DNA from: Geomonas diazotrophica
Lineage (GTDB): Bacteria; Desulfobacterota; Desulfuromonadia; Geobacterales; Geobacteraceae
Direction: 5' to 3'
Length of the DNA: 64,000 bases
NCBI RefSeq assembly: GCF_018919385.1
Contig: NZ_JAHLMF010000004.1
Location: 186,001-250,000 of the forward strand
The position numbers and the translations under genes were made by a program. The number at the start of each line of letters is the position of its first letter. The stretch's first letter is position 1. A model generated the notes under the pieces. It saw only the letters and a program-made list of their open reading frames with translations. It ran no database searches and was not told the DNA's origin. Of the stretch, positions 44,734-53,583 are shown piece by piece.

Positions 44734-47304
44734 CTACCTGTCCTGCAGCGTTTCCTTCAGTTTCCTCCCCAGCGACTGCAGGTCGAACGGCTTCTGGATG
44801 AAATGCCTCCCCTCGTCCACCACACCGCGCTGGGCCACGAGATCCCTGGTGTAACCGGACATGAAGAGCACCTTCAGGCCGGGACGGAAAGCCTCGATGG
44901 CGTCAACCATCTCCTTGCCGTTCATCCCCGGCATGACGACGTCGGTTAGGATGACGTCGATGCGCGTTCCCCCGTCCCTGCAGATCGTGATGGCCTCGTC
45001 GGCGCCGGAGGCATGGATCACCGTGTACCCCAGGTCCCTCAGGGCGCGCAGCGTCATCTTGCGAACCAGGGCATCGTCTTCGACCAGCAGCACCGTCCCG
45101 GAGCCGACAAGGGACGCCTCGAATTCCGCGCTCTCCCCGACCGCGGCGGCACCGGCGAACCTGGGGAAGTTGATCTGGAAGATGGTTCCCTGCCCCGGCT
45201 CGCTGTACACGTTGATGAAGCCGTTGTGCTGCCGCACGATCCCGTACACCGTGGCAAGCCCAAGCCCCGTCCCCTTCCCCACTTCCTTGGTCGTAAAGAA
45301 AGGCTCGAAGATGCGATCGATGGTGTCGCGGTCCATGCCGCAGCCGGTATCGCTCACCGAAAGCTGCACGTAGTCGCCGGGAGAGGCGTCGAGGTGGTAC
45401 TGGCTGTAACTGCTGTCCACGGTAACGTTGGCCGTCGCCACGGTGAGCACCCCTCCGTTTTCCATGGCGTCGCGGGCGTTGACGGCCAGGTTGACCAGGA
45501 TCTGGTCCAACTGGGTCGTGTCGGCGTTGACCTGCCAGAGGTCGGCGGCGGGGCTGAAGGTCATCTTGATGTCCTCGCCGATCAGCCGCCCCAGCGTCTT
45601 CTGCATCTCGGCGAAGTGCTCGTTTAGGTTCACTTCCCGCGGCGCGATCACCTCGTTGCGCGAGAAGGCCAGCAGTTGGCGGGTGATGTCGCTGGAGCGC
45701 TTGGCGGCGTGGATGATCTGGTCCAGGTCCTGCCAGAGGGGGCTCCCTTCCTGTGCGTCGCGCAGCGCCAGCTGGGCGCACCCCAGGATGACGCTCAGCA
45801 TGTTGTTGAAGTCATGCGCCACGCCGCCCGCAAGACGCCCGATGGACTCCATCTTCTGAGACTGGAACAGCTGGGCTTCCAGCAGCTTGCGCTCGGTGAT
45901 GTCCTCCTTCACCGCCAGGTAGTGGGTGATGGCGCCGTTTCGGTCCCGGATGGGGGAAATGGTGGCGTGCTCGGAAAAAAGCTCCCCGTTTTTCTTCTTG
46001 TTGAGAAACTCCCCCTCCCACACCTTGCCGCTCGTGATGGTCTGCCAGAGCGTCCCGGACTCCTCCGGCGCCGCTTTCCCCGACTTCAGGAAGCGCGGGT
46101 TCCTGCCGACGACCTCCTCCAGCGTGTACCCCGTCAACTGGACGAACTTCGGGTTCACGAACTCGATGCGGCCCGAGGTGTCGGTGATGACGATGGAGAC
46201 CGGGCTCTGCTCGACCACCTGGGAGAGCTTGCGCAGGGAGTCCTCGTCCCGCTTGCGCTCGGTGATGTCCTGCATGATGCCGTCGATGTAGGCGAGCACG
46301 CCGCTGTCGTCGAAGGTGGGGCGGGTGCTCAGGTTGACCCAGATCTTGCTGCCGTCGTTGCGGTAGAATTCCACCTCGAAATTCTTCACGTTTTGCCGCT
46401 GGATCATCATGGCGTACAGCTCGTCGCGTCGTTTCGGGTCGACGTAGAGCTGCGGCCCGATATCCACCACGTTCTCCAGCACCTCTTCCGGGGTCTGGTA
46501 GCCGAGGATGGCGGCGGTTGCGAAGTTGCAGCTGAGAAACTTCCCCTCCGGGGTGGTCTGGAAGATCCCCTCCATGGCGTTTTCGAAGATGCCGCGGTAC
46601 TTGGCCTCGGCGAGCCGCTCCTGCTCCAGCGCCTTCTTCATGCCGGCATAGTGGATCAGGTTCTCGATGGCCGAGGAGAGAAGCCCCTGCAGGTTGCCGA
46701 TGCCGAACAGGGCCTCCTCGCTGTCGCTGACCCTGCGGTTGAACTCGGCGTTTTCCTCGGAGTTCCCCACCGCCACGAGGACCGGGGGATCGGACGGGTT
46801 CCCCAGCGCACAAAGGAGATATTCGTTCATCAGGAGCTTGGCGCGGTACTCGGAGAGCGCGTGCTGGCGGGAGCGCTCCGTGCAGATGCGGTAGTTTTCC
46901 CCGGCGAAGAGCGGGGAGAGGAAGGGGGCCTTCCTGGGGATGCTGAGGGAGCAAACGGCGCGTTCTTCCTCAAGATCGTAGTAGCCGTCGCAGGCGCAGA
47001 CCGCATAGGCGGCGCCGTCGTCGCTTTTGTGGAAGAAGAGCACCCGCTCGTAGTTGAGGCTGTTGATGACGTAGCCGGCGGCGAGCTCGAAGATGGCGGT
47101 CAGCTCGGTGCAGGTGGAAAGCTTGCGGCTCAGGTCGTAGAGCTCGCTGTACTCCTTGACCTGGGCGTCGAGCTTCTCCTGGTAGTCGTAGAGCCTGCTC
47201 TCGGCCTTGACCAGCCTTTTCACCTGCTCCGACAGGATCTCGTTCTCCCGGCGCAGCTTCTCCAACTCGGCTTCCGGCGGCATGTCTTTTCCTGGTTCGC
47301 TCAT
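44734..47304 (-). CDS. hybrid sensor histidine kinase with GAF and PAS domains
   Basis: 856 aa, soluble. N-terminal coiled coil (about 12-50), GAF-like domain (about 60-210), PAS1 (about 235-355) and PAS2 (about 360-480), each with PAC ends, HisKA with His in GGVAHDFNNMLSVIL (about 500), HATPase with DTGCGMD and [14 protein letters not shown], and a C-terminal receiver (about 735-855) with the Asp in ILTDVVMPGMNG. Starts 20 bp after the FIST gene; the ribosome-binding site is weak, so it may depend on translation of that gene. The likely partner is the FIST protein. Confidence 0.9.
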   Translation of the reverse strand: MSEPGKDMPPEAELEKLRRENEILSEQVKRLVKAESRLYDYQEKLDAQVKEYSELYDLSRKLSTCTELTAIFELAAGYVINSLNYERVLFFHKSDDGAAYAVCACDGYYDLEEERAVCSLSIPRKAPFLSPLFAGENYRICTERSRQHALSEYRAKLLMNEYLLCALGNPSDPPVLVAVGNSEENAEFNRRVSDSEEALFGIGNLQGLLSSAIENLIHYAGMKKALEQERLAEAKYRGIFENAMEGIFQTTPEGKFLSCNFATAAILGYQTPEEVLENVVDIGPQLYVDPKRRDELYAMMIQRQNVKNFEVEFYRNDGSKIWVNLSTRPTFDDSGVLAYIDGIMQDITERKRDEDSLRKLSQVVEQSPVSIVITDTSGRIEFVNPKFVQLTGYTLEEVVGRNPRFLKSGKAAPEESGTLWQTITSGKVWEGEFLNKKKNGELFSEHATISPIRDRNGAITHYLAVKEDITERKLLEAQLFQSQKMESIGRLAGGVAHDFNNMLSVILGCAQLALRDAQEGSPLWQDLDQIIHAAKRSSDITRQLLAFSRNEVIAPREVNLNEHFAEMQKTLGRLIGEDIKMTFSPAADLWQVNADTTQLDQILVNLAVNARDAMENGGVLTVATANVTVDSSYSQYHLDASPGDYVQLSVSDTGCGMDRDTIDRIFEPFFTTKEVGKGTGLGLATVYGIVRQHNGFINVYSEPGQGTIFQINFPRFAGAAAVGESAEFEASLVGSGTVLLVEDDALVRKMTLRALRDLGYTVIHASGADEAITICRDGGTRIDVILTDVVMPGMNGKEMVDAIEAFRPGLKVLFMSGYTRDLVAQRGVVDEGRHFIQKPFDLQSLGRKLKETLQDR

Positions 47305-47323
47305 ACGCTGCGTTCTTTCGGCT

Positions 47324-48514
47324 TCAGTACACCACGGTGACCACTGAGGTGAAGTTGTGGAAGCAGTTGTACTTCCGGATCGGCCCGATCTCGCCGTAGG
47401 TGTAGAACCCGAGCCACGGCACCTTTTCCCCGAGGTCGCGCTGCAGCGACCTGACCAGTTCCATGCGCTCCTGCTCCTTGAACACCACCCTCCCCCGCCC
47501 CATGCATTCGAACTGCAGCACGAACTTGGGCGGGTCGCCGCAGAGCTGCTCCTTGATCTGGCGCGGTATGGAGCGCAGCCCGTTCATCATAAGCTCCTTG
47601 TCGCGGCGCACGATCCAGAGCTCGGTCCCCTCGCTGACGTCGGACTGGATGGTGACGGACCCCTCGTGCTCGTCCTTGTCCGTTATGTAACGGATGAAGT
47701 ATTCCTCGTACCCCTGGCGCAGGTGTTCGGGGGTCTTGAAGCCCAGGCAGAGGTTCAGGGTGGCCTTGTTCCACTTGATGGCCCACTCCTCGTCGAGGTA
47801 TTCCTTGAGGACCTCCAGGGCCGACACACCGTCGATCTCGTAGATGATGTTCCCCTTGCAGCGGGTTATGGTCCGCTTGGTGCCCACCGGGACGCAGCCG
47901 TGGTTGATCCCCCAGGCGACCTGCCCCTTGCCCGACATGACCACGCAGCAGGCCCCGTCACTGAGCACCTCGTCGTCGTGGTACTGGTAGGTCTTGCGGG
48001 AGGCCCAGTTGTCGGCTGCAAGCCCGCCGAAGATCGGGAGCCGCGCCGACGGGGAGAGGACCCCCTCGAAGGCCGCCACGAAGGGATCGAAGTCGAACCC
48101 AAGCCCGTCCGCCAACAGGAAGAAGGCGCGGCTGTCGGAAGCCATGAGCGGTGCGATCTTCGCCGCCAGCCGCTCGCCGGCGAGGTCGCCGGGCTCACCT
48201 ATCCCCGATATCGAAGCGATCCCGAAGCGGATTTCGTCGGAGGCGACCGCCATGACCCCTACGGCGAAGTTGGTTTCGGCAACCTCCTCCTGTGCGATGA
48301 TCCCTTCCCCCGAGCATCCGCACAGCGGTGCCCCGGAGGTCGCCTCCCGGATCGCGGCGATCAGCCTCTGCTGGTGGTACCCCACCGTGGCGAAAACCAT
48401 CACGAAATCCGGCTTGGCGATTCCCGCCCGCTCCAGCGCGGTCCGGGCCGCCTCGTGCCCCGCCTCGACCGGGTTCTTCCGCATGCTGAACCCTATTCCT
48501 ACCGACGTCCCCAT
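47324..48514 (-). CDS. FIST-domain sensory protein
   Basis: 396 aa. FIST N domain (about 20-230, VMVFATVGYHQQRLI, CGCSGEGIIAQ, PIFGGLAADNW) and FIST_C (about 245-390, FQFECMGRGRVVFKEQE, WLGFYTYGEIGPIRKYNCFHNFTSV). FIST domains are thought to bind small ligands such as amino acids upstream of signal transduction proteins. It is cytoplasmic. GGAGGATGTG precedes ATG 48514. The kinase gene begins 20 bp further on, so I infer a FIST input module for that kinase. Confidence 0.88.
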   Translation of the reverse strand: MGTSVGIGFSMRKNPVEAGHEAARTALERAGIAKPDFVMVFATVGYHQQRLIAAIREATSGAPLCGCSGEGIIAQEEVAETNFAVGVMAVASDEIRFGIASISGIGEPGDLAGERLAAKIAPLMASDSRAFFLLADGLGFDFDPFVAAFEGVLSPSARLPIFGGLAADNWASRKTYQYHDDEVLSDGACCVVMSGKGQVAWGINHGCVPVGTKRTITRCKGNIIYEIDGVSALEVLKEYLDEEWAIKWNKATLNLCLGFKTPEHLRQGYEEYFIRYITDKDEHEGSVTIQSDVSEGTELWIVRRDKELMMNGLRSIPRQIKEQLCGDPPKFVLQFECMGRGRVVFKEQERMELVRSLQRDLGEKVPWLGFYTYGEIGPIRKYNCFHNFTSVVTVVY

Positions 48515-48552
48515 CACATCCTCCTACCGCAGGGGTAAAGGCATAAAACGTT

Positions 48553-49602
48553 TCAGAACTGGTGCCCCAATCCCAGGTGCAGCGCGACGTCCGGCGATGC
48601 GCCGACGATGACGTCCTCGGAAAGGGCGATGTCCAGGGTGGTGCGCGACGAGAGAGCGACGGTCCCGCCGAAGATGAGCTGCATCCCCCCGGAGTTCAAC
48701 TCCGAGAATTCGCTGTCCCTGTAGAAGGCGCTGTGCCCGGAGAGCTGGGCCTTCAGCGCGAAGCTGTCGGCCGGAGACCAGCCAGAGCCCAGGGTGCCGA
48801 AGCCGACCAGGTTCCGCCGCTGCTCCTTCAGCACCTGCCCGTCCGACATGGCGAGGCCGCCGGCGGCCGCGAAGACGGCAGCGTGCCCCCATTTGCCGGG
48901 CAGGGCGTAATCGCTGCTGCCGGTGAGCCACAAGGCGAGGTCGGTGCTGCCGCTGCCGGTCAGGCGGGAACTGCTTCCTGTGGGCGCCTTGAGGCTCCCC
49001 CGCAGCGCCAGGGCGACCGGGTTCTCGCCACCGTCGTGGTAAAGCTGCCACCCCCCGGTGAACCTCAGGTCGCCGATACCCAAGCCGGCTTGGTCCATCT
49101 CCAGGCGCTGGCGACCGTCCTTCGCGTACGCGAAGCGGAGCTGCCCCTTGGGAGCGTTGGGCCTTTGCCCTTGGGGGAGTCCGAAGAACTCGTGCCAGTC
49201 CTCGATGAAACCGTCGAAGATCCCGCCATTGTAGGCGACGAACGGCACGTCCACCCCAAGCTCCAGACTCCGGCCGACGCCGTAGCGAAGGGCGAGGGTG
49301 ATTCGTTCCCCCTCGCCGTCCAGAAGGAGCGCCTCACGTGTCGTCTCCCGCTTCAGGTAGCTGTTCGCCACATCGACGGCAACCAGCGTACAGCCCTTTC
49401 CCGACGGTTGAACCACGGCGCTTTCGGCAGCCGGAAGCCCGTAGATCTGGACCAGGGGACTCTGGTTGAAGGTATGGAAAGGGGTGATCGCCAACGGCTC
49501 TGCACGGCAGGGGCGACCGGCAAAAGCCACCAGTACCACCACGGTGAACAACATGGTCCTTATCGACAGCTCTCTGGTCAGGGAGAAGAGTCGGCTAGTC
49601 AT
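48553..49602 (-). CDS. DUF3187-family outer-membrane-like protein
   Basis: 349 aa. Hydrophobic signal region around residues 15-35 ending in CRAEP, then a long beta-rich region of alternating hydrophobic strands (e.g. LALRYGVGRSLELGVDVPFVAYNGG) ending ALHLGLGHQF with a C-terminal aromatic residue, as in outer-membrane beta barrels. I recall this pattern as DUF3187. Start is uncertain: ATG 49602 gives a longer N-region, ATG 49554 (AAGGA close upstream) gives a more compact signal peptide. It lies upstream of the FIST and kinase genes on the same strand, 38 bp away. Confidence 0.72.
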   Translation of the reverse strand: MTSRLFSLTRELSIRTMLFTVVVLVAFAGRPCRAEPLAITPFHTFNQSPLVQIYGLPAAESAVVQPSGKGCTLVAVDVANSYLKRETTREALLLDGEGERITLALRYGVGRSLELGVDVPFVAYNGGIFDGFIEDWHEFFGLPQGQRPNAPKGQLRFAYAKDGRQRLEMDQAGLGIGDLRFTGGWQLYHDGGENPVALALRGSLKAPTGSSSRLTGSGSTDLALWLTGSSDYALPGKWGHAAVFAAAGGLAMSDGQVLKEQRRNLVGFGTLGSGWSPADSFALKAQLSGHSAFYRDSEFSELNSGGMQLIFGGTVALSSRTTLDIALSEDVIVGASPDVALHLGLGHQF

Positions 49603-49744
49603 AGAGAGTCCAGTGAACAGCTTGATATGTATGCAGTGCAACAGATGGTACATGAGCTTTGGGGCAATGGCAAACTAATGTGTCACAGCTCTACCGTCCC
49701 CGTCAACCGTTGCGGTTTCTGCCAATGCCCGCCCCTGAGACGCA

Positions 49745-49770
49745 AAAAGGCTGTCCGCTGCCGGACAGCC
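49745..49770 (-). terminator. rho-independent terminator after YtxH gene
   Basis: 9-bp stem (ggctgtccg/cggacagcc) with a 4-nt loop, followed on the minus strand by TTTTT. About 35 bp beyond the YtxH stop. Confidence 0.8.
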
Positions 49771-49803
49771 CTTCTCGATACTCACCCGCGCCAGGCACGG
49801 GGA

Positions 49804-50079
49804 TTAGTGATACTGCTCCCTTTCCTCAATATTTGACGACAACTCCGACACTTTTCCCTCGGCGTAGTCGCGCCCCTTGGCTAGGTTCCTGTTCAGTTTG
49901 TCCTGGACTTCCTCGGTCAGCCCTTTCATCTTGGCGATGGCATCGCCGGTCACGTCGGAAACCTTCTCCCTCATATCGTGCCCGGTCTTCGGGGCGTAGA
50001 GCAGGGCAAGCCCGGCACCTACCAATGCCCCGGCAGAAAAGCTGACCACCTCGGCCGTCGTGCTCGCATGTCTTCTCAT
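49804..50079 (-). CDS. YtxH-domain small stress-type protein
   Basis: 91 aa from ATG 50079, set by AAAGGAGG 5 bp upstream. One TM helix (about 9-28, SFSAGALVGAGLALLYAPKTG) matches the YtxH/gas-vesicle-protein-like domain, followed by a charged helical tail. Membrane anchored, function unknown; in other bacteria such proteins are linked to general stress. Third gene of a set with DUF3618 and holin-like proteins. Confidence 0.8.
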   Translation of the reverse strand: MRRHASTTAEVVSFSAGALVGAGLALLYAPKTGHDMREKVSDVTGDAIAKMKGLTEEVQDKLNRNLAKGRDYAEGKVSELSSNIEEREQYH

Positions 50080-50103
50080 GATGTCCTCCTTTGCCACGGT
50101 CTG

Positions 50104-50694
50104 CTAGACCCTGCGGGTCTTGTGGGTGTACCAGTAGCTCCCCAGAGCCGCCCCGAGGCTCGTTGCCAACCCGCGCCAGGCGACCTTGCCCCCTTCCCTG
50201 GGGGTGCCGCCTTTTTCCGAGGCCCTTTTGCCCCCCAAGAACGCCTTGGCGGCAGTCGCTGCCAACGCCCACCCCGACACCGGCGTGCTCTCCGCACTTA
50301 CTTTCCCGCCGCCGAACCTGCGCATCAATAGCCATAACGCGCTCGCCCCGGCCGCCCGGGCCACAGCCGCGCCCGGGTGCACCTCGATGGCCGGTTTGCG
50401 CGCCGTCCTCACGGTTACCCGCTCGCGCACCCGCCTGCTCCCCAACAACATCAGCAGCGCGCCCCCACCGACCAGCGAAACCTGCACCGAGGTCCGCTGG
50501 GCCAGATCGAGGGCTTTGGCGATTCCCTGCCAGGCGAACAGCTTCGCCTTACGCATCCCCTGGCGCTTCAGGTAGCGGGGGGAGAGTCTCTGCTCGAGGG
50601 TCTGCACCGTGTGCGTTATATCGCTTTCCGTATGCCGGATTTGCTCGCGGATCCTCTCCGGCGACTGCTCGTCAACCTTAACGTTTTCGCCCAT
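50104..50694 (-). CDS. DUF3618-like membrane protein
   Basis: 196 aa. N-terminal DUF3618-type helix (SPERIREQIRHTESDITHTVQTLEQRLSP, in pieces), then two or three hydrophobic segments (about 72-88, 108-124, 140-150). AAGGAGGCGGTACA precedes the ATG. The first 79 nt overlap the 3' end of the holin-like gene, a longer overlap than usual. With YtxH next, this is a small membrane-stress gene set. Confidence 0.78.
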   Translation of the reverse strand: MGENVKVDEQSPERIREQIRHTESDITHTVQTLEQRLSPRYLKRQGMRKAKLFAWQGIAKALDLAQRTSVQVSLVGGGALLMLLGSRRVRERVTVRTARKPAIEVHPGAAVARAAGASALWLLMRRFGGGKVSAESTPVSGWALAATAAKAFLGGKRASEKGGTPREGGKVAWRGLATSLGAALGSYWYTHKTRRV

Positions 50695-51059
50695 TGTACC
50701 GCCTCCTTCAAAGCCCCCACCGTCTGTTCGGGCTTGGCATCCATCTCCCTGACGTCCTTGCCGCCTTTCAGGACCAGGACCGCTCCGATGGCGATCAAGC
50801 CTGCAGCCACCAAAAGCGCCGCCCCCCAGGCGGGCATCACGGTGGCAAGCCCCAGCACAACGGCCGCCAGGAGCACCAGGAACCCCGTGTAGATGAGCAC
50901 CCCGCCTACCCCTATCGCGGCGGTGTCCTTGGCAACCTCCACCACCTTCTCTTTCATTTCCACCGTGAACAGGTCCAATTCCTGCCGGAAAAGCAGACGC
51001 ACTTCCCCGGCCAGCTCGGACACCAGTTCGCCAATAGTCCTTTCACCCTTATCCGCCAT
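50616..51059 (-). CDS. phage-holin-superfamily-like membrane protein
   Basis: 147 aa from ATG 51059 (AAAGGAGG 6 bp upstream). Helix RTIGELVSELAGEVRLLFRQELDL, then two TM helices (about 50-72 and 76-97). This fits the PF07332-type 'putative actinobacterial holin' group, common in non-phage settings next to DUF3618 and YtxH proteins. The last ~30 residues (SSRRRGSASKSGIRKAI) run into the DUF3618 gene and look unlike family tails, so a frame change near the 3' end is possible. Confidence 0.75.
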   Translation of the reverse strand: MADKGERTIGELVSELAGEVRLLFRQELDLFTVEMKEKVVEVAKDTAAIGVGGVLIYTGFLVLLAAVVLGLATVMPAWGAALLVAAGLIAIGAVLVLKGGKDVREMDAKPEQTVGALKEAVQWAKTLRLTSSRRRGSASKSGIRKAI

Positions 51060-51444
51060 GGCAGCCTCCTTTCGCCGCAGGAAGATCCTCGGGGTTCCCC
51101 CCAACACGCAAATCTTTGTACAAATTAATGTTAAGGAGTTTACCCTTTAATTGCAAGGTTATTGGCGGGAAGGCGCGGGGGTGCAAGAAGGCCCGAGGAG
51201 AAAGGGATCGGGGCGCTCCCTGAGGGGAGTGCGACGCACAACCGGCCAGAAGGATGGACTGTCCGGGGCAGCGGTCATGGTAATGGTAGCAATGGAAAAA
51301 GGGGGCGCACTGTGTTACTGTCGCCCCCCGTCAGCCGTATACACAATTTGCTGGAATATTTTCCCCAACTGGTTCACAATTAGAAAAACTCAATCAACAC
51401 CACTGTCACAACTTTCATTGTTATGCAAGGAGAAGGAGCGTGTC
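51060..51444. other. intergenic region between divergent genes
   Basis: About 385 bp between the holin-like gene (minus) and the DUF3135-like gene (plus). No gene, no clear hairpin and no confident promoter; the 100 bp before 51445 is AT-rich and is the likely promoter area for the plus-strand gene. Confidence 0.5.
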
Positions 51445-51810
51445 ATGAGTACCAAAAGAGAGTTTACAGCCTATACCCCCGACGAGTTGAGGGAGCTATA
51501 TAAGGAGAATCCCGCCATGTTCGACGAACTGGCGGATGAAGCTTTGAAGAAAGCGTGCCGGGCGAGGACCCCGGAGAAGACCCTGAAGCTCCAGCAGATG
51601 CAGTGGTCGATGACCATGCAGATGCGCAGGGCAAGCAGCAACCTCGGGCGGATGCACGTCATGGAAAACATCTTTTACACCCAGGTCTACGGCAAGAACG
51701 GCCAGCTTGAGAAACTGGTCGACAGCTGCAACACCCTGCTGCGCGCCATAGGCAAGAAGCAGCAGATCATGGGAAAGGAAGAGGAGAGCGTCAAGCTGCG
51801 CAGGGTTTGA
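51445..51810 (+). CDS. DUF3135-like small helical protein
   Basis: 121 aa from ATG 51445 (AAGGAG 7 bp upstream); a longer in-frame ORF begins at 51151 but without support. Composition is charged and alpha-helical with FTAYTPDELRELYKENPAMFDELADEALKKACRARTPE in pieces, like DUF3135 proteins in the N-terminal half; the match to the C-terminal half is weak. No signal or TM segment. Function unknown. Ends at a strong bidirectional terminator. Confidence 0.65.
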   Translation: MSTKREFTAYTPDELRELYKENPAMFDELADEALKKACRARTPEKTLKLQQMQWSMTMQMRRASSNLGRMHVMENIFYTQVYGKNGQLEKLVDSCNTLLRAIGKKQQIMGKEEESVKLRRV

Positions 51811-51835
51811 CGGTGCTCTAACCCCGCCAAAAAAA

Positions 51836-51875
51836 GGAGCCGCAAAGCCTCAATATCCAGAGGCTCTTGCGGCTC
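51836..51875. terminator. bidirectional terminator between DUF3135-like and adenine deaminase genes
   Basis: ggagccgcaaagcctc pairs with gaggctcttgcggctcc with one bulged base. AAAAAAA on the left gives a T-tract on the minus strand and TTGTCTTT follows on the plus strand, so it can serve both convergent genes. Confidence 0.85.
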
Positions 51876-51967
51876 CTTGTCTTTCCCCCTCCCCGCTCAC
51901 CCCGGCTGTTGCGGCAGTAGTCCCGGCAGTTGCCCCCCCCAAGCCTCAGGCAGGGTCCGCCGCCGCA

Positions 51968-53017
51968 TTACCTGCCGGCGCAGCAGTCGGCGAAGAAGCA
52001 ATCCAAAGCGGCGATCCAGCCCTCCCTGGTCTCATCGGCTACAAAGCTCGCCTCGAAGCTGTTGCGCGCCAAGAGGTACGCCTCCCTCGCACCGAGTTCG
52101 GGGAGCGCCGCGAAGGTCGCCGTGAAATTGTCGTTGAGATACCCCCCGAAGTAGGCGGGATCGTCCGAGTTGATGGTGGCGACGATCCCCTCTGCCAGAA
52201 GCCTGCCGAGGTTGTGCAGGCCCAGCTCCGGAAACACCGCCAGCTTGACGTTCGAAAGCGGGCACACCGTCAGCGCGACCCGCTCCGCCGCGAGCCGGGC
52301 GACCAGCTCCGGGTCCTCCAGGCAGCGCACGCCGTGGTCGATCCTTTCCGCATGCAACAGGTCGAGGGCGTCGCGAATGTACTGTGCCGGCCCCTCCTCG
52401 CCGGCGTGGGCCACCAGCCGGAGCCCCAGTTCGCGGCAGCGGCCGAAAACTGCGGCGAATTTCTCCGGGGGATTGCCGCGCTCGCCGCTGTCCAGTCCGA
52501 CGCCGATGAACTTGTCCCGAAACGGCAGCGCCTGCTCGAGGGTGGCAAGGGCGTCCTCCTCGCTTAGGTGGCGCAAAAAGCAGAGGATCAGGGAGGCGGA
52601 AAGGCCAAGTTCCTCGCGCCCCCGCTGGACCGCGCGGTAAAGGCCGTTGACGACCGTTGCCATGGGCACGCCCCTGGCCGTGTGGGTCTGGGGGTCGAAA
52701 AAGATCTCGGTGTGAACCACGTTGTCAGCCTTGGCCCGGGCGAGGTAGTTCCAGGCCATGTCGAAGAAATCCTCTTCCGTCTGCAGCACGCCGGCGCCGG
52801 CGTAGTAGATGTCGAGAAAACTCTGCAGGTCGGTGAAGGCATATGCCGCGCGCAGCGCCTCGACCGACGGATAGGGGAGCTCGATGCCGTTTTTTTGGGC
52901 CAATCGGAAGATCAGCTCCGGTTCCAGGGAGCCTTCGATGTGGATGTGCAGCTCCGCCTTAGGCATGCGGCGCAGGATGGAGGCCAGCTCCTGACGTGGG
53001 ATCGAATCCAGGTTCAT
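51968..53017 (-). CDS. adenine deaminase (adenosine-deaminase-like)
   Basis: 349 aa from ATG 53017 (GGAG 7 bp upstream). Metal ligands H24-x-H26 in ELHIHIEGS, HAGEEGP (His plus catalytic Glu) and SDDPAYFGGY are all present. The pattern LHIHIEGSLEPEL...FFDPQTHTARG...LSNVKL fits the adenine-deaminase subgroup of the ADAL family rather than true adenosine deaminases. It would convert adenine to hypoxanthine in purine salvage. Single-gene unit, convergent with the DUF3135-like gene. Confidence 0.88.
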   Translation of the reverse strand: MNLDSIPRQELASILRRMPKAELHIHIEGSLEPELIFRLAQKNGIELPYPSVEALRAAYAFTDLQSFLDIYYAGAGVLQTEEDFFDMAWNYLARAKADNVVHTEIFFDPQTHTARGVPMATVVNGLYRAVQRGREELGLSASLILCFLRHLSEEDALATLEQALPFRDKFIGVGLDSGERGNPPEKFAAVFGRCRELGLRLVAHAGEEGPAQYIRDALDLLHAERIDHGVRCLEDPELVARLAAERVALTVCPLSNVKLAVFPELGLHNLGRLLAEGIVATINSDDPAYFGGYLNDNFTATFAALPELGAREAYLLARNSFEASFVADETREGWIAALDCFFADCCAGR

Positions 53018-53583
53018 ACTCACTCCGTATCGGTTCTTTTTGTTACGCCCGAAGGCGCGGACCGGAGATATTGCCACAACCGTACATGCACGACAAACAC
53101 CTTTCGCGCCTTGCGCAATTATAAAAAATCAACCGCTCCACCTGCAATGAAATGCCGAGCCTCTGGCACCCCCATTACTGGACCAGGAAGACGGTGTTTT
53201 GGGGGTTATCGTCCTTTGACATGCATTTTAAACTATTATACATTGCCGGTTAATTTGGTAAGGTCCATTCACAACCGTCTCAGGCGCGAAATGCATCTCG
53301 CGTTCCAGGAAACACGGAGTTGCCCCGCTTGACATCCTTCAGGTTGCAGCGGATCCGCGAGGGCCGCCGCTTCACTTAACCCTTTTTTAACCATAGTGGC
53401 AACGCGGTGAGATCGCCTCGCCGGTGCCCGAGGGGCCTGGAGACGGGCACCTCGCCGTTCCTCTCTCAAGAATCGCGCCGTTGTGCCGAAACTATCCATA
53501 CGGGCGCGTTTTTTCACCTGTCGCCCCTGGTTCCGACAATGGGACCGCACGGGAAGCGGAGTTGCCTCCCCATGGAGAAAGCG
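53018..53583. other. intergenic region before the orphan sensor gene
   Basis: About 565 bp without a gene I can support. It includes an AT-rich tract near 53220-53280 and a short inverted repeat (ggtgcccg 53423-53430 with cgggcacc 53444-53451) that lacks a T-tract. The in-frame extension of the sensor ORF through 53407 has no ribosome-binding site. Confidence 0.5.

Noticed and set aside
45676-47340. 554-aa plus-strand ORF opposite the hybrid kinase
   Set aside because: Antisense shadow without recognisable motifs.
49804-51059. YtxH/DUF3618/holin-like trio as a prophage lysis cassette
   Set aside because: No endolysin, capsid, terminase or integrase genes nearby; this trio is commonly chromosomal and stress-related.
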